Part shown: positions 8,761 through 18,738 of the stretch, piece by piece
How positions within the stretch are numbered: position 1 is the stretch's first letter
How the letters are laid out: each line of letters opens with the position of its first letter
Source of the DNA: Thiobacillus sp. 0-1251
GTDB taxonomy: Bacteria > Pseudomonadota > Gammaproteobacteria > Burkholderiales > Thiobacillaceae
Direction of reading: 5' to 3'
Assembly: GCA_001899305.1 (NCBI GenBank)
Contig: MKWL01000021.1
Location: 238,227-302,226, forward strand
Length of the DNA stretch: 64,000 nt
The notes under the pieces: generated by a model
What the model saw: the letters and a program-made list of their open reading frames with translations, nothing else
What the model was told of the DNA's origin: nothing
Database searches by the model: none
Program-made: the position numbers and the translations under genes

Positions 8761-10109
8761 CCGCCTATCAGGCGTTGCAAATCGTTGAACAGGGCAAACG
8801 ACATCAGCAGGAGCAGGAGCATCATGCCGATCCGGCTCCCTATTTCCATGGTGCGCTCGGACACCGGGCGACCGGTCAAAACTTCGGCAACATAATACAT
8901 GAGGTGTCCCCCATCCAACAGCGGGACAGGCAGCAGATTCAGCACCCCCAGGCTCACGCTCACCAGCGCCAGAAAACCGACGAAACTGATCCACCCGAGC
9001 GTGGCACTCTGGCCGGCATAGTCGGCAATGGTCAGCGGGCCCGACAGGTTTTTCCAGGACACCTGCCCCAGCACCATGCGCCCCATCATCTCGAGCGTGA
9101 ACAGGCTCATGTCCCAGGTTTTTTCTGCGCCGCGTCCCAGCGCCTCGATCGGTCCGTAGCGTACCTCGGTCATCAGGTCGTCCATCAACGCGGGATCGAC
9201 CTTGGGACCAGCGCCGATCTTGCCGATACGCTGGCCATTTTCATCCACCGTATCGGGCACGACCGTCAATATGTGCATCTGCCCTTCGCGTTCGTATTCG
9301 ATGCGCAAGGATTGCGACGGATGCTGGCGAATCAGTTTCACCCAGTCCTGCCAGTTCGACACGGCTTGCCCGTCGGCGGCGACCAGCCGGTCTCCGCTCT
9401 GGAAGCCAGCACGCGCCGCCGCGCCGCCGGGCAGCACTTCGCCGATGACCGGATCGATCTCGGGGTCGTAGCGCACGATCCCGAGCGGGCGCAGGGTGTC
9501 CCGTTCCAGGTTATCGGTATCCATCGGCGGCGCGTCGAGCTGCACGCTACGGCCATCGGCCAATTCCAGCACAAGCGGGTCACCCGCCACACCGGCGCGT
9601 AGCAATTCCAGTCGCAGGTCCTGGAATGACGGGGTGTCGGTGCCATTGACGCGGCGGATTTCATCCCCTGACACCAATCCCGCCTGCGCGGCCGGCGTGC
9701 CGGCTGGTGGCTCGCCGATCAGCGGCTTCATCGCTGGCATGCCGTGCAGGAACAGCGCCCAGTAGAACACGATGGCCAGTAGGAAATTGGCGATCGGACC
9801 CGCCGCGACGATACCGATGCGGCGCCAGACGCTCGCCCGATTGAAGCTGCGATGCGCCTCTGCGGCCGGAACCACGCCTTCGCGTTCGTCGAGCATCTTG
9901 ACGTAACCGCCAAAGGGTAGCGCGGCCAGCGCCCATTCAGTCTGGTCGCGGCCGAAACGACGACTGAACAGGGGTTGGCCAAATCCGAGCGAAAAACGCA
10001 GCACCTTGACGCCGGCCAACCGGGCCGCCAGGTAGTGACCGAATTCGTGCACCACCACCAGGATGGCGATGGCGACCAGGAACCAGACGACGGTATGCAG
10101 CACGCTCAT
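8757..10109 (-). CDS. rseP: RIP zinc metalloprotease RseP
   Basis: 450 residues. This is an intramembrane site-2 protease that cuts anti-sigma factor RseA-type proteins and remnant signal peptides in the inner membrane. Zinc ligands are H-E-F-G-H (His21, Glu22, His25) in the first membrane helix. The third ligand motif, L-L-D-G-G-H-L, is near residue 400. Two PDZ domains lie between, around residues 110-300 (for example [14 protein letters not shown]). Overlaps dxr and bamA by ATGA on either side, as is common in proteobacteria. Confidence 0.96.
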   Translation of the reverse strand: MSVLHTVVWFLVAIAILVVVHEFGHYLAARLAGVKVLRFSLGFGQPLFSRRFGRDQTEWALAALPFGGYVKMLDEREGVVPAAEAHRSFNRASVWRRIGIVAAGPIANFLLAIVFYWALFLHGMPAMKPLIGEPPAGTPAAQAGLVSGDEIRRVNGTDTPSFQDLRLELLRAGVAGDPLVLELADGRSVQLDAPPMDTDNLERDTLRPLGIVRYDPEIDPVIGEVLPGGAAARAGFQSGDRLVAADGQAVSNWQDWVKLIRQHPSQSLRIEYEREGQMHILTVVPDTVDENGQRIGKIGAGPKVDPALMDDLMTEVRYGPIEALGRGAEKTWDMSLFTLEMMGRMVLGQVSWKNLSGPLTIADYAGQSATLGWISFVGFLALVSVSLGVLNLLPVPLLDGGHLMYYVAEVLTGRPVSERTMEIGSRIGMMLLLLLMSFALFNDLQRLIGG

Positions 10110-11302
10110 GCGCAGGTCTCCAGGTAGGCGCCCGCTACGCGGCGCGCCTGGCGGTCCGCTTCGAGCAGGTCGTCCAGCGTATCCGCCGGGCCGCCCGCCA
10201 GCGTGTCCAGCGCGTGGGCAATACTGGCAGCGATGGCGTTGAACGGAACCGCGTCATCGAGGAAACGTGCCACCGCGACTTCGTTGGCGGCATTCAGCAC
10301 CGCCGCGGCATTGCCCCCCGCATGCAGGGCATCGAACGCCAGTTGCAGGCACGGGAAGCGTACGGTATCGGGGGCTTCGAACGTCAGCTGCCTGCCCATC
10401 AGTTCCAGCGCCGACACGCCGGCCTCGATGCGCTCGGGAAAGCCCAGCGCGTAGGCGATCGGCGTGCGCATGTCGGGCGTGCCCATCTGCGCGATCACCG
10501 AGCCGTCGGCGTACTCGACCATGGAATGCACGATGCTCTGTGGATGCACCACCACCTTGATCTGCTCGGGGCGCGCGTTGAACAGCCAGCGCGCCTCGAT
10601 CACTTCGAGCCCCTTGTTCATCAGGCTTGCCGAATCGACCGAAATCTTCCTGCCCATCACCCAGTTGGGATGCGCCACCGCCTGTGCCGGCGTGGCGGCG
10701 GCGATCGCCTCGGCCGACAGGGTGCGGAACGGCCCGCCCGACGCGGTCAGCCACAGCGCCCTCACCCCGGCGCGCTGGAAGTCGCCGTCGAAGTCGCGCG
10801 GCAGTGCCTGGAAAATGGCGTTGTGCTCGGAATCGATCGGCAGCAGTTCGGCACCGCTGGCGGCAATGGCGTCCATGAACAGCTGGCCGGACACCACCAG
10901 GGTTTCCTTGTTGGCCAGCAGGATCCGCTTGCCGGCCTGGGCGGCCGCCAGCGTCGCGGGCAGACCGGCCGCGCCCACGATCGCCGCCATCACGGTATCG
11001 ACCTCGGGCGCCGTCGACACCTCGGTGAGCGCGGCAGCCCCCTCGAGCACCTCGATCGCCAGGCCTTCGGCAGTCACCCGATCGCGCAGGGCAGCAGCAG
11101 CGGCTGGCTCGCTCATCACCGCGAAGCGCGGGCGGTGCGTACGGATCTGCTCCACCATGCGTTCGACCTGGGTCGCGCCGCTGAGGGCGAACACCTTGAA
11201 ACGACCGGGGTGGCGCGCCACGACATCGAGCGTGTTGACGCCGATGGTGCCGGTGGCGCCCAGGATGGTGAGGACACGCGGTTTCATGTCGCGTTCATTC
11301 AT
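10106..11302 (-). CDS. dxr: 1-deoxy-D-xylulose 5-phosphate reductoisomerase
   Basis: 398 residues from ATG 11302, which overlaps the cdsA stop by ATGA; M-K-P-R at 11287 is an alternative start. Dxr converts DXP to methylerythritol phosphate with NADPH, the first committed step of the non-mevalonate isoprenoid pathway. Visible motifs: the dinucleotide loop G-A-T-G-T-I-G near residue 15, [15 protein letters not shown] and L-T-A-S-G-G-P-F-R in the middle, and [13 protein letters not shown] with the metal and substrate residues. Its product line feeds uppS, two genes upstream. Confidence 0.97.
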   Translation of the reverse strand: MNERDMKPRVLTILGATGTIGVNTLDVVARHPGRFKVFALSGATQVERMVEQIRTHRPRFAVMSEPAAAAALRDRVTAEGLAIEVLEGAAALTEVSTAPEVDTVMAAIVGAAGLPATLAAAQAGKRILLANKETLVVSGQLFMDAIAASGAELLPIDSEHNAIFQALPRDFDGDFQRAGVRALWLTASGGPFRTLSAEAIAAATPAQAVAHPNWVMGRKISVDSASLMNKGLEVIEARWLFNARPEQIKVVVHPQSIVHSMVEYADGSVIAQMGTPDMRTPIAYALGFPERIEAGVSALELMGRQLTFEAPDTVRFPCLQLAFDALHAGGNAAAVLNAANEVAVARFLDDAVPFNAIAASIAHALDTLAGGPADTLDDLLEADRQARRVAGAYLETCA

Positions 11303-12105
11303 GGGGAATGCTCCAGCCACATCCACATGCCCGTGGCGATCGGCAGAGTGGAAGTCAGTGCATCGATCCGGTCGAGCACGCCGCCGTGCCCCGGCAAGGT
11401 GTCGCCGCTGTCCTTCATGCCCGACACGCGCTTGATCCACGACTCGAACAGATCGCCCAGTACCGACAGGTAGAGCAGCCCGCACACCATGAAAAACAAC
11501 GGCCGCACAGGCAGAGCGCTCCACAGACTCAAGGCGACGGTATACACGGCCAGTGCCACGAACGCGCCCGCCACGCCTTCCCAGGTCTTGCCGGGACTGA
11601 TGGCGGGTGCGAGCTTGTGGCGCCCGAACAGACGCCCGGAGAAATAGGCAGCGGTATCGGCGATCCAGACGACCGCCATCACGCCCAGCAACACGGCAGG
11701 CCCGCGCGCATGCAGATAGAGCAACGCCGCCCAGGTCGGCAGCAGAAGCACGACCCCGATCGCGGCACGCACGAACACGCGGGATGCTTCCCAGCGTCCC
11801 AACAGCCACAGGGGGGCAACCAGCAACCAGAAGACAATGGCCAGAACAATCAGGACGCGCTGGAAAATCGGCCAGTCACCGGCCAGCCCATACGGCAGCA
11901 CCAGTGCGCACAGCGTCAGCACGATGGCGTAGACGCGCGCAGACAGTAGCGAAAAATGGCTCAGGCGCGCCCATTCGTAAGCCGCCATGCCCACCACGCC
12001 CGCCATCAGTACCCCCCACAACCATGCTGGCGCCCACAGTGCGGCCGGTACGAACACGGCCAACAGCAATACGGCGGTGCCTATCCTGCTGAGGAGCGGC
12101 GTCAT
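11299..12105 (-). CDS. cdsA: Phosphatidate cytidylyltransferase (CDP-diglyceride synthase)
   Basis: 268 residues from ATG 12105. The protein is integral to the inner membrane, with about eight hydrophobic spans. It makes CDP-diacylglycerol from phosphatidic acid and CTP, the branch point of phospholipid synthesis. The C-terminal signature [16 protein letters not shown] is intact, preceded by S-P-G-K-T-W-E-G. The upstream open frame to 12375 overlaps uppS and is not used. Its position between uppS and dxr is the standard one. Confidence 0.95.
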   Translation of the reverse strand: MTPLLSRIGTAVLLLAVFVPAALWAPAWLWGVLMAGVVGMAAYEWARLSHFSLLSARVYAIVLTLCALVLPYGLAGDWPIFQRVLIVLAIVFWLLVAPLWLLGRWEASRVFVRAAIGVVLLLPTWAALLYLHARGPAVLLGVMAVVWIADTAAYFSGRLFGRHKLAPAISPGKTWEGVAGAFVALAVYTVALSLWSALPVRPLFFMVCGLLYLSVLGDLFESWIKRVSGMKDSGDTLPGHGGVLDRIDALTSTLPIATGMWMWLEHSP

Positions 12106-12127
12106 GGATGGCGTCTCCGGAATGCCG

Positions 12128-12874
12128 TCACGACGCGGATCGCACCTGCTCGCTGGTGCGGCCAAAACGGCGTTCACGGGTTCGATAGGAGGCGATCGCT
12201 TCGTCCAGCGCCGCCGGATCGAAGTCAGGCCACAGCGCATCGGTGAAATAAAGCTCAGTGTAGGCCAGCTGCCACAGCAGAAAATTGCTGATGCGCTGCT
12301 CGCCGCCGGTGCGGATGAACAGGTCCGGCTCGGGCATGTCGGCAATACTGAGTTTCTGCGCCAGCGCCGCTTCATCCACTTCGTCCGGCGACACGCCGGC
12401 CGCCATCAATTTCTTCATCGCCTGTACGATGTCCCAGCGTCCGCCGTAATTGGCCGCGACGGTGAAGGTGAGGCGGGTATTGCCGCGCGTCAGCGCTTCC
12501 GCATCGCGGATCAGGGTCTGGATACGCTCGGAAAAGCCCGACAGGTCGCCGATGACGCGGAAACGGATGCCATTTTCGTGCAGGCGCGCGACCTCATTTT
12601 CCAGTGCGCGCATGAACAGCTCCATCAGCAGCGTGACTTCTTCCTGCGGACGTCGCCAGTTCTCTGAACTGAAGGCGAATACGGTGAGATGCGACACGCC
12701 GCGCTCGGCGCAGGCGCGGATCACGCCGCGCAGCGCCTCGACGCCCTTGCGATGCCCGGCAACACGCGGCATCAGCCGGCGCTTCGCCCAGCGACCGTTG
12801 CCATCCATGATGATGGCGATGTGCCGCGGCACGTCAGTGCCGGCAGGCGTCGCTTGCTTCTTGCGGGTAGACAC
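12128..12874 (-). CDS. uppS: Undecaprenyl diphosphate synthase
   Basis: 248 residues from a GTG start at 12874. The cis-prenyltransferase condenses farnesyl diphosphate with eight isopentenyl diphosphates to make the C55 carrier lipid for peptidoglycan and O-antigen. Motif I is [10 protein letters not shown] (Asp24 catalytic). [10 protein letters not shown] and the C-terminal [15 protein letters not shown] are also present. 23 bases separate it from frr. Confidence 0.96.
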   Translation of the reverse strand: MSTRKKQATPAGTDVPRHIAIIMDGNGRWAKRRLMPRVAGHRKGVEALRGVIRACAERGVSHLTVFAFSSENWRRPQEEVTLLMELFMRALENEVARLHENGIRFRVIGDLSGFSERIQTLIRDAEALTRGNTRLTFTVAANYGGRWDIVQAMKKLMAAGVSPDEVDEAALAQKLSIADMPEPDLFIRTGGEQRISNFLLWQLAYTELYFTDALWPDFDPAALDEAIASYRTRERRFGRTSEQVRSAS

Positions 12875-12897
12875 GCTGGATATGCTCGCCTGATTGC

Positions 12898-13467
12898 TCA
12901 GACCGCGAGCAGGTCCTTCTCTTTTTCGGCCAGCATCTTGTCGATCTCGCCGATGAACTTGTCCGTCAGTTTCTGCACCTCGTCCTGGGTACGGCGCTCT
13001 TCATCCTCGGTCGCGGTCTTGGCCTTGACCATGTCCTTCAACGTGCCATTGGCGTCACGGCGGATGTTGCGTACCGCGACGCGCGCATTTTCCGCCTCGC
13101 CGCGCACGACCTTGATCAGATCCTTGCGACGCTCCTCGGTCAGCGAAGGCATCGGCACGCGGATGATGTCGCCGTGTGTCGCCGGATTCAGGCCCAGATC
13201 GCCATCGCGAATCGCCTTCTCGACCTTGCCGACCATGTTTTTCTCGTATGGCTGCACGCCCAGCGTGCGCGAATCGATCAGCGATACGTTGGCAACCTGC
13301 GGCACCGGCGTCGGGTTGCCGTAGTAGTCGACCATGACGTGGTCGAGAATACCGGCGTGCGCGCGTCCGGTACGCACTTTGGCCAGATCGTTCTTCAGCG
13401 CTTCCAGCGACTTGCCCATTTTCTGTTCGGCAGACTGCTTGATGTCGGCAATGGTGGTTTCAGCCAT
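12898..13467 (-). CDS. frr: Ribosome recycling factor
   Basis: 189 residues, close to the usual 185. RRF works with EF-G to split post-termination ribosomes. The three-helix bundle is recognisable from K-V-R-T-G-R-A-H near residues 30-37, the small beta domain with Y-Y-G-N-P-T-P, and [15 protein letters not shown] near 102-116. The ribosome site GGAG is 6 bases before ATG 13467. It lies 10 bases downstream of pyrH in the conserved tsf-pyrH-frr block. Confidence 0.97.
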   Translation of the reverse strand: MAETTIADIKQSAEQKMGKSLEALKNDLAKVRTGRAHAGILDHVMVDYYGNPTPVPQVANVSLIDSRTLGVQPYEKNMVGKVEKAIRDGDLGLNPATHGDIIRVPMPSLTEERRKDLIKVVRGEAENARVAVRNIRRDANGTLKDMVKAKTATEDEERRTQDEVQKLTDKFIGEIDKMLAEKEKDLLAV

Positions 13468-13476
13468 TTCAGCTCC

Positions 13477-14190
13477 TCAATGGTTGCTTACCCGCGTACC
13501 CTCGTCCTCGCCCATCACCACGCGCTTCAGCGCGCCGGGTTTGAAGACGTTGAACACGACGAGCGACAGTTTCTGTTCGCGACACAAGGCAAAGGCGGCG
13601 GTGTCGAGCACGCCGAGATTGTTGGCGATCGCCTCGTCGAAACTCAGGGTCTCGTAACGGCGGGCATTCGCATCCTTCTTGGGGTCGGCGGTATAGACGC
13701 CGTCGACTTTGGTTGCCTTCAGCAGCAGGTCGGCGCCGATCTCGGCCGCGCGCAGGGCAGCGGCGGTATCCGTGGTGAAAAACGGATTGCCGGTTCCCCC
13801 GCCGAAAATCACCACCCGCCCGGCTTCCAGTTCGCGCACCGCCGCGTCACGCTCGAAATCTTCGCCCAGGTGGGCGATGTGCACGGCCGTCTGCACGCGT
13901 GCCTCGACCCCGGCCTGCTGCAGCGCATCCTTCAGCGCCAGCGCATTCATCACCGTCGCCAGCATGCCCATCGAATCGGCGGTGGCGCGGTTCATTCCGG
14001 ACAGTGCGCCGGTGGCGCCACGGAACAGATTGCCCCCACCGACCACGATACCGACCTGTATACCCAGCGCAACGACTTCACGAATCTGTCCGACGAAGCC
14101 GGCCATGGTCTCGGCGTGATAGCCAAAGTTGTCCGGCCCCATCAGGGCCTCGCCGGACAGCTTCAGCAGGATGCGTCGCACCGGCGCCAT
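13477..14190 (-). CDS. pyrH: Uridylate (UMP) kinase
   Basis: 237 residues. This is the bacterial hexameric UMP kinase of the amino acid kinase fold, which phosphorylates UMP to UDP and is normally activated by GTP and inhibited by UTP. N-terminal L-K-L-S-G-E-A-L is the phosphate-binding lysine loop. G-G-G-N-L-F-R-G follows near residue 50, and the nucleotide-binding T-A-D-P-K-K-D-A near residue 170. Seven bases separate it from tsf. Confidence 0.97.
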   Translation of the reverse strand: MAPVRRILLKLSGEALMGPDNFGYHAETMAGFVGQIREVVALGIQVGIVVGGGNLFRGATGALSGMNRATADSMGMLATVMNALALKDALQQAGVEARVQTAVHIAHLGEDFERDAAVRELEAGRVVIFGGGTGNPFFTTDTAAALRAAEIGADLLLKATKVDGVYTADPKKDANARRYETLSFDEAIANNLGVLDTAAFALCREQKLSLVVFNVFKPGALKRVVMGEDEGTRVSNH

Positions 14191-14196
14191 GCCCGG

Positions 14197-15069
14197 TCAG
14201 ACCTTGGAGGCTGCCGCGACTTCAGCGGCGAAGTCGGACACCTTCTTCTCGATGCCCTCGCCCACCACGTACATCACGAAGCCGTGGCACTGCGAGTTCT
14301 TCGACTTCAGCACCTGCTCGACGGTCTGCTTGTCGTCCTTGACGAAAGGCTGCGACAGCAGCGTGACTTCCTTGAGAAACTTCTGTACCGTGCCTTCGGC
14401 GATTTTTTCCAGCATGGCTTCCGGCTTGCCGGCTTCCTTGGCCTTTTCGATCGCGACACGACGTTCCGTGTCAATCAGCTCCTGCGAGACGCCCGAGGCA
14501 TCCAGTGACTTCGGCTTGGATGCTGCGATATGCATCGCGATGTCGCGCGCCAGCGCTTCGTCGCCGGTCACGTCGACCAGCACGCCGATCTTGCCGCCAT
14601 GGATGTAGCTGGCGAACTTGCCCTGGCCGTTCAGGCGCACGAAGCGGCGCACCGACATGTTTTCGCCGATCTTGCCGACCAGTTCGGTGCGGAAGGCTTC
14701 CACCGTGGCGCCCTTGTAGGGTAGCGCGGACAAGGCGGCGACGTCGGCCGGATTCTGTTCCAGCACCATGCCGGCGAGCGCATTGGACAGCGCCATGAAG
14801 TCGTCGTTCTTCGCCACGAAGTCGGTTTCGCAGTTGACTTCGACCATGGCGGCGGACTTGCCGTCGGCGCTGATGGCAATGGTCACGATCCCTTCGGCAG
14901 CCACGCGGCCGGCGCTCTTGGCAGCCTTGTTGCCGAAGCGCACGCGCAGGATTTCTTCTGCCTTCTGCATGTCGCCGCCGGCTTCCGACAGTGCCTTCTT
15001 GCAGTCCATCATCGGTGCGTCGGTTTTCTCGCGCAGGTCCTTGACCATGCTTGCAGTGATTTCAGCCAT
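14197..15069 (-). CDS. tsf: Translation elongation factor Ts
   Basis: 290 residues. EF-Ts recycles EF-Tu by releasing GDP. The N-terminal ubiquitin-associated-like domain carries [16 protein letters not shown], and T-D-F-V-A-K-N (nucleotide release) is near residues 81-87. The core and C-terminal dimerisation parts look complete. GGAG precedes ATG 15069 by 6 bases. Separated from rpsB by 118 bases that hold two hairpins. Confidence 0.97.
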   Translation of the reverse strand: MAEITASMVKDLREKTDAPMMDCKKALSEAGGDMQKAEEILRVRFGNKAAKSAGRVAAEGIVTIAISADGKSAAMVEVNCETDFVAKNDDFMALSNALAGMVLEQNPADVAALSALPYKGATVEAFRTELVGKIGENMSVRRFVRLNGQGKFASYIHGGKIGVLVDVTGDEALARDIAMHIAASKPKSLDASGVSQELIDTERRVAIEKAKEAGKPEAMLEKIAEGTVQKFLKEVTLLSQPFVKDDKQTVEQVLKSKNSQCHGFVMYVVGEGIEKKVSDFAAEVAAASKV

Positions 15070-15118
15070 TTCGAACTCCTATCCCAAATTACTCGATTAA
15101 ATTCAGCCAATACAGAAA

Positions 15119-15169
15119 GAGGGGCCAACGCCCCTCCTCGAATACGTTCGCCGGGAATGTCTCCCGGCG
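15119..15169 (-). terminator. Two stem-loops between rpsB and tsf (attenuator or partial terminator)
   Basis: In transcript order the first hairpin (15169-15149) has an 8-bp perfect stem CGCCGGGA/TCCCGGCG with a 5-base loop. The second (15136-15119) has a 7-bp stem GAGGGGC/GCCCCTC with a GTTG loop, followed by TTTCTG. The weak U-run suggests partial termination or RNA processing rather than a full stop, so rpsB could be made in excess of tsf. Seen directly; function inferred. Confidence 0.6.
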
Positions 15170-15187
15170 ATATTGAGCACGTCGCGT

Positions 15188-15931
15188 TTATTCAGCGGCG
15201 ACGCCACCCTCTTCTTCCACTTCGACGAACTCCTCGCCACCGACGATCTCGCTGATGACCTGGGCACGGCCTTCCAGCGCCGCATCGGCCATGCCGCGGG
15301 CGTACAGGCGAATCGCGCGCGCCGAGTCATCGTTGCCGGGGACGATGTAGTCCACGCCTTCCGGGCTGTTGTTGGTGTCGACCACGCCGATCACCGGAAT
15401 GCCCAGCTTCTTGGCCTCGACCACGGCGCCCTTCTGGTAGCCGACGTCGATGATGAACAGCGCGTCGGGCAGGCCGCCCATTTCACGGATGCCGCCCAGG
15501 CTGCGGTTCAGCTTGTCGACTTCGCGCTGGACGGTGAGGATTTCCTTCTTCGACAGACGGCCCGGTTCGGCCAGCGAGGCTTCCAGTTCGTTCAGGCGTT
15601 TGATGGACTGCTTGACCGTCTTGAAGTTCGTCAGCATGCCGCCGAGCCAGCGGTTGTCGACGTAAGGCATGCCGGCGCGCTGCGCTTCTTCGCGCACGAT
15701 GTCGCGTGCGGCGCGCTTGGTGCCGACGAACAGCACGTTGCCCTTGTTGGCGGCCAGCTGGCGCACGAATTTCTGCGCCTCCTGGAACATCGGCAGCGAT
15801 TTTTCCAGGTTGACGATATGGATCTTGTTGCGATGACCGAAAATGAACGGGGCCATCTTGGGGTTCCAGAAGCGGGTTTGGTGGCCGAAATGGACACCGG
15901 CCTCCAGCATTTGGCGCATGGTGACAGACAT
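15188..15931 (-). CDS. rpsB: 30S ribosomal protein S2
   Basis: 247 residues. The N-terminal [17 protein letters not shown] and the central F-V-G-T-K-R-A-A-R and W-L-G-G-M-L-T-N-F are diagnostic of S2. The C-terminal ~15 residues are a run of Glu and Val (V-E-V-E-E-E-G-G), an acidic tail. AGGAGA precedes ATG 15931 at ideal spacing. First gene of the large minus-strand cluster, with its own promoter and a structured leader. Confidence 0.98.
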   Translation of the reverse strand: MSVTMRQMLEAGVHFGHQTRFWNPKMAPFIFGHRNKIHIVNLEKSLPMFQEAQKFVRQLAANKGNVLFVGTKRAARDIVREEAQRAGMPYVDNRWLGGMLTNFKTVKQSIKRLNELEASLAEPGRLSKKEILTVQREVDKLNRSLGGIREMGGLPDALFIIDVGYQKGAVVEAKKLGIPVIGVVDTNNSPEGVDYIVPGNDDSARAIRLYARGMADAALEGRAQVISEIVGGEEFVEVEEEGGVAAE

Positions 15932-15936
15932 GAAAA

Positions 15937-16009
15937 TCTCCTAAAGGGTTGAGCCTCCACCCGTCAGCAGCCGCGCGCCGTCTCAGTCTGAACGCGCAAC
16001 CACCCTTTA
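15937..16009 (-). promoter_or_regulatory. Structured rpsB mRNA leader (possible S2 autoregulation site)
   Basis: In the ~115-base leader, ACCCTTTA (15942-15949 on the plus strand reads TAAAGGGT) can pair perfectly over 8 bp with TAAAGGGT at 16009-16002. The stem ends exactly at the AGGAGA ribosome site (15942-15937). A second hairpin, TGTCCG/CGGACA (16047-16028), sits at the predicted 5' end of the transcript. In enterobacteria S2 represses its own mRNA through the leader. This layout is consistent with that, but no binding site consensus was compared. Confidence 0.45.
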
Positions 16010-16054
16010 ATGACAGGTGTGCGAATTTGTCCGAACCATTCCGGACAGCCCGCG

Positions 16055-16083
16055 ATTCTAATTCGAACGGGCACTTATTTCAA
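16055..16083 (-). promoter_or_regulatory. Sigma-70 promoter of rpsB
   Basis: The minus strand has TTGAAA (16083-16078), a 17-base spacer and TAGAAT (16060-16055), a near-consensus vegetative promoter. The -35 box overlaps the stop codon of the histidine kinase gene. Predicted transcript start is near 16048, directly at a 6-bp leader hairpin. Confidence 0.7.
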
Positions 16084-17402
16084 GGTGCCGACGGCAGGGC
16101 AATCTGCAGCCACACCGCCAGCCCGCCGCCGGGCCGGTCCTGCAGGCTGACCGCCCACCCTTGTGCGGCCGCCAGTTGGCGCACGATCGCCAACCCCAGC
16201 CCTGAGCCGCCGGTGGCAACGTTGCGCGAGGCTTCCATCCGGTAGAACGGACGGAACACCGCCTCCTGCTCCGACTCGGGAATCCCGGGGCCGCGGTCGA
16301 GCACGCCGATGCGACACCCTCCTTCCGCAGCCTCGGCACGCAGCGTCACTGGCTGGCCTCCGCCATAGCGCAGGGCGTTTTCCAGCAGGTTGGCCAGGAT
16401 GCGGCGCAAAGCGCCGATGGGCACCTCGAGCGCAATATCGGCCGCCTCGATCTGCACGTGCTCGGCCGCGCCGGGCGTGGACCGTACCAGATCGGCCAGT
16501 AGATCGGCCAGTACCACCCGCCGGGCAGCCTCATGACCGAAGCCGCGTGCCAGCGTCAGCACATCGCCGATCAGACGGTCCATCGCCTCGATGTCGCCCT
16601 CCACCTGCGCCGCCAGTTCCGCGCTCGGCTTCTTCACCAGCATTTCCACCGCCAGCCGCAGCCGTGCCAGCGGCGTACGCAAGTCATGCGACACGCCGGC
16701 CAGCAGCACTGTGCGGGCAGCCAGCAGGTCCTCCACCTGTTTCGTCATCTCGTTGAAGCGGCGGCTCAGGGCTGCGATTTCACGCGGCCCGGTCTCGGGC
16801 AGACGCTCCGGCGTCTGCCCACGGCCCAACGAGGTGACCGCCTGCTGCAGTCGTTGCAGCGGCCGGGTGGTCCGACGGGCCAGCCACCAGGCCGCAAGCA
16901 GGGTCAGCAGCGTGCCGCCAGCCAACGAGGCCAGCACGGCATGGATCGGGCGCGGGCCGATGCGGCTGTGGGGAAATCCTACCGACAGACGTCCATCGCC
17001 GGCAGGGAGTGACGCCCAGAACCATTCCTGCCCCCGGATTTCCTCGCGCGAGGTCGCAACGGGTCCACCCACTCGCACGCTCAGGGACGCCACCAGGAAG
17101 CGCAGGTAGGGCTCTCGCCATGACGGTGGCTCGGCGTTGTGCGGCGGTTCGGCGCGCAGCGCCAGCGCATGCGAGCGTGCCAACTCGATCTCGAAAGCAG
17201 GACGGGTGACCGGTGGCAGTTCGCTCCAGGTCTGTGCCGACAACGTCATCAAACCCGCTAGGTCGGCCGCCGAACGGCGCGCCATCGGCACCATCAAAAA
17301 GTAGGTGATGGCCGATACCACCAGCAGTTCGAAGAGGATGAAGAACACCAGCAGCAGCAAGGCGCTCTGCTGCGTCAGGCTCAGACGCGACGACAGTCTC
17401 AC
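16080..17402 (-). CDS. EnvZ-type sensor histidine kinase
   Basis: 440 residues. N-terminal membrane helix ~15-40, a periplasmic segment of about 110 residues, a second helix near 155-178, then HAMP (R-R-T-T-R-P-L). The dimerisation box G-V-S-H-D-L-R-T-P-L has phospho-acceptor His239. The ATPase domain shows the N box L-L-E-N-A-L-R-Y-G, G1 D-R-G-P-G-I-P and G2 G-G-S-G-L-G-L-A-I-V. It overlaps the upstream regulator gene by ATGA. The sensory part resembles EnvZ/RisS relatives; the signal is unknown. Placement next to outer-membrane biogenesis genes makes an envelope role plausible, but that is inference. Confidence 0.9.
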   Translation of the reverse strand: MRLSSRLSLTQQSALLLLVFFILFELLVVSAITYFLMVPMARRSAADLAGLMTLSAQTWSELPPVTRPAFEIELARSHALALRAEPPHNAEPPSWREPYLRFLVASLSVRVGGPVATSREEIRGQEWFWASLPAGDGRLSVGFPHSRIGPRPIHAVLASLAGGTLLTLLAAWWLARRTTRPLQRLQQAVTSLGRGQTPERLPETGPREIAALSRRFNEMTKQVEDLLAARTVLLAGVSHDLRTPLARLRLAVEMLVKKPSAELAAQVEGDIEAMDRLIGDVLTLARGFGHEAARRVVLADLLADLVRSTPGAAEHVQIEAADIALEVPIGALRRILANLLENALRYGGGQPVTLRAEAAEGGCRIGVLDRGPGIPESEQEAVFRPFYRMEASRNVATGGSGLGLAIVRQLAAAQGWAVSLQDRPGGGLAVWLQIALPSAP

Positions 17403-18115
17403 GCCTCGCTGCCGCGCGGATTGAACAGATAGCCCTCGCCACGCACGGTACGGATATAGACGGGCTCCGTGGAATCGGGCTCGATCTTGCGGCGCAAGCG
17501 GGTGACGCGGGTATCGACGCTGCGGTCGAACGGATCGCGCTCGTAGCCTTTCAGCATGTCGATCAGGGTATCGCGCGACAGTACCCGCAGCGGGTGCTCG
17601 ACGAAGATGCGCAACAGGGCGAATTCGGCGGTCGACAGTTTCACCTCGACGCCGTCGCGGGTAAGCCGGTGGCTGGCCGCATCCAGCCGGTACGGCCCGA
17701 AGCTGGGCAGCGCCGGCTGAGAGACTGGCTCACCCTGACCCTGGCTGCGCCGCAACAGCGCACGCAGGCGGGCCAGCAACTCGCGTGGACTGAAGGGCTT
17801 GGCCAGGTAATCGTCGGCGCCCATTTCCAGGCCCACCACGCGGTCGATTTCCTCGCCGCGCGCCGACAGCATGAGGATCGGCACGTTCGACTGGCTGCGC
17901 AGGCGGCGCGCCAGCGACAACCCATCCTCGCCGGGCATCATCAGGTCGAGCACGATGGCATCCGGCATGCCGTGCTCCAGCACCTGCCACATTGCCGGTC
18001 CGTCCATCGCCGTCTCCACCGCGAATCCGCTGTCGCCCAGATACGCCTCCAACAGGGTGCGCAACCCCGGGTCGTCGTCCACCACCAGGATGCGTGCCGC
18101 GGCGGACACCGTCAC
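17399..18115 (-). CDS. OmpR-family response regulator
   Basis: 238 residues from a GTG start at 18115 (a second GTG lies two codons on). The receiver domain (residues ~8-120) has acidic pocket Asp13-Asp15, phospho-acceptor Asp57 in V-L-D-L-M-M-P-G-E-D-G, and Lys106 in Y-L-A-K-P-F. The C-terminal winged helix (~145-235) has L-S-T-A-E-F-A-L-L and the recognition part R-S-V-D-T-R-V-T-R-L-R-R-K, ending R-G-E-G-Y-L-F. It is very close to OmpR in architecture. Forms an operon with the kinase by ATGA overlap and is divergent from the small secreted genes at 18376. Confidence 0.92.
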   Translation of the reverse strand: MTVSAAARILVVDDDPGLRTLLEAYLGDSGFAVETAMDGPAMWQVLEHGMPDAIVLDLMMPGEDGLSLARRLRSQSNVPILMLSARGEEIDRVVGLEMGADDYLAKPFSPRELLARLRALLRRSQGQGEPVSQPALPSFGPYRLDAASHRLTRDGVEVKLSTAEFALLRIFVEHPLRVLSRDTLIDMLKGYERDPFDRSVDTRVTRLRRKIEPDSTEPVYIRTVRGEGYLFNPRGSEA

Positions 18116-18375
18116 AACGCACTCCGGGCAGGGTTGGGCACAACAGGCTTGAACGATTGCATCATGCGGCGTCCGGATTGGGTGGCGGGTTACGGTTTTC
18201 GGGCCCTGCGTCCGATAGTTTTATCCTACCCCACAACAGGGCCTTTCCGGCCCGCCTGTCACAAACGGACACACACTGACATGCAGTGCCATCCAGCCGA
18301 CATCGCCCAGAGACACAATCGGCCCACACTGCATTCCACCGCAATCCCGCGGCCTCAACGAAACCCGAACCCTAC

Positions 18376-18714
18376 ATGACCCTGCCCCGCCTGAGCCTGC
18401 TCCTTGTCCCGTCCGTCCTGACCCTTGCCATGCCGGCACTGGCCGAGGCACGCCAGGGCAACGCGAACAGCGCGCAGCCTCGCCCCCTCAACCTGTCGTT
18501 GCCGCGCGATCTCCCGCATCCCCCCGGCACAAGTCAGGTCGACGAGGCGGTGCAGCGCAATCTGCGCGCGCCCGCGCCAACCCAGGACAGTCAGCGGGCT
18601 CCGGCCCCCCTGCCTTATGGCACAGGCTACGAGCATCGCCACCAGGACATGGCGGCGCCAGGCGTCAGTCCCGGTGCCGCTCCTGGCGCCGGCGCCGGAC
18701 GACGGGGTCGTTAA
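18376..18714 (+). CDS. Small secreted Pro/Ala/Gln-rich protein of unknown function
   Basis: 112 residues from ATG 18376 (an in-frame ATG at 18286 would add a non-hydrophobic tail in front of the signal and is not preferred). A signal peptide is clear: residues ~5-22 hydrophobic, cleavage likely after A-M-P-A-L-A. The mature part is low in complexity, rich in Pro, Ala, Gln, Arg and Gly, and ends G-A-G-R-R-G-R. I recognise no domain. It lies 24 bases before another small secreted protein gene and 260 bases from the divergent OmpR-type regulator, so control by that pair is possible but not shown. Confidence 0.65.
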   Translation: MTLPRLSLLLVPSVLTLAMPALAEARQGNANSAQPRPLNLSLPRDLPHPPGTSQVDEAVQRNLRAPAPTQDSQRAPAPLPYGTGYEHRHQDMAAPGVSPGAAPGAGAGRRGR

Positions 18715-18738
18715 TTCCACCAATTCAAGGAGAGCACC

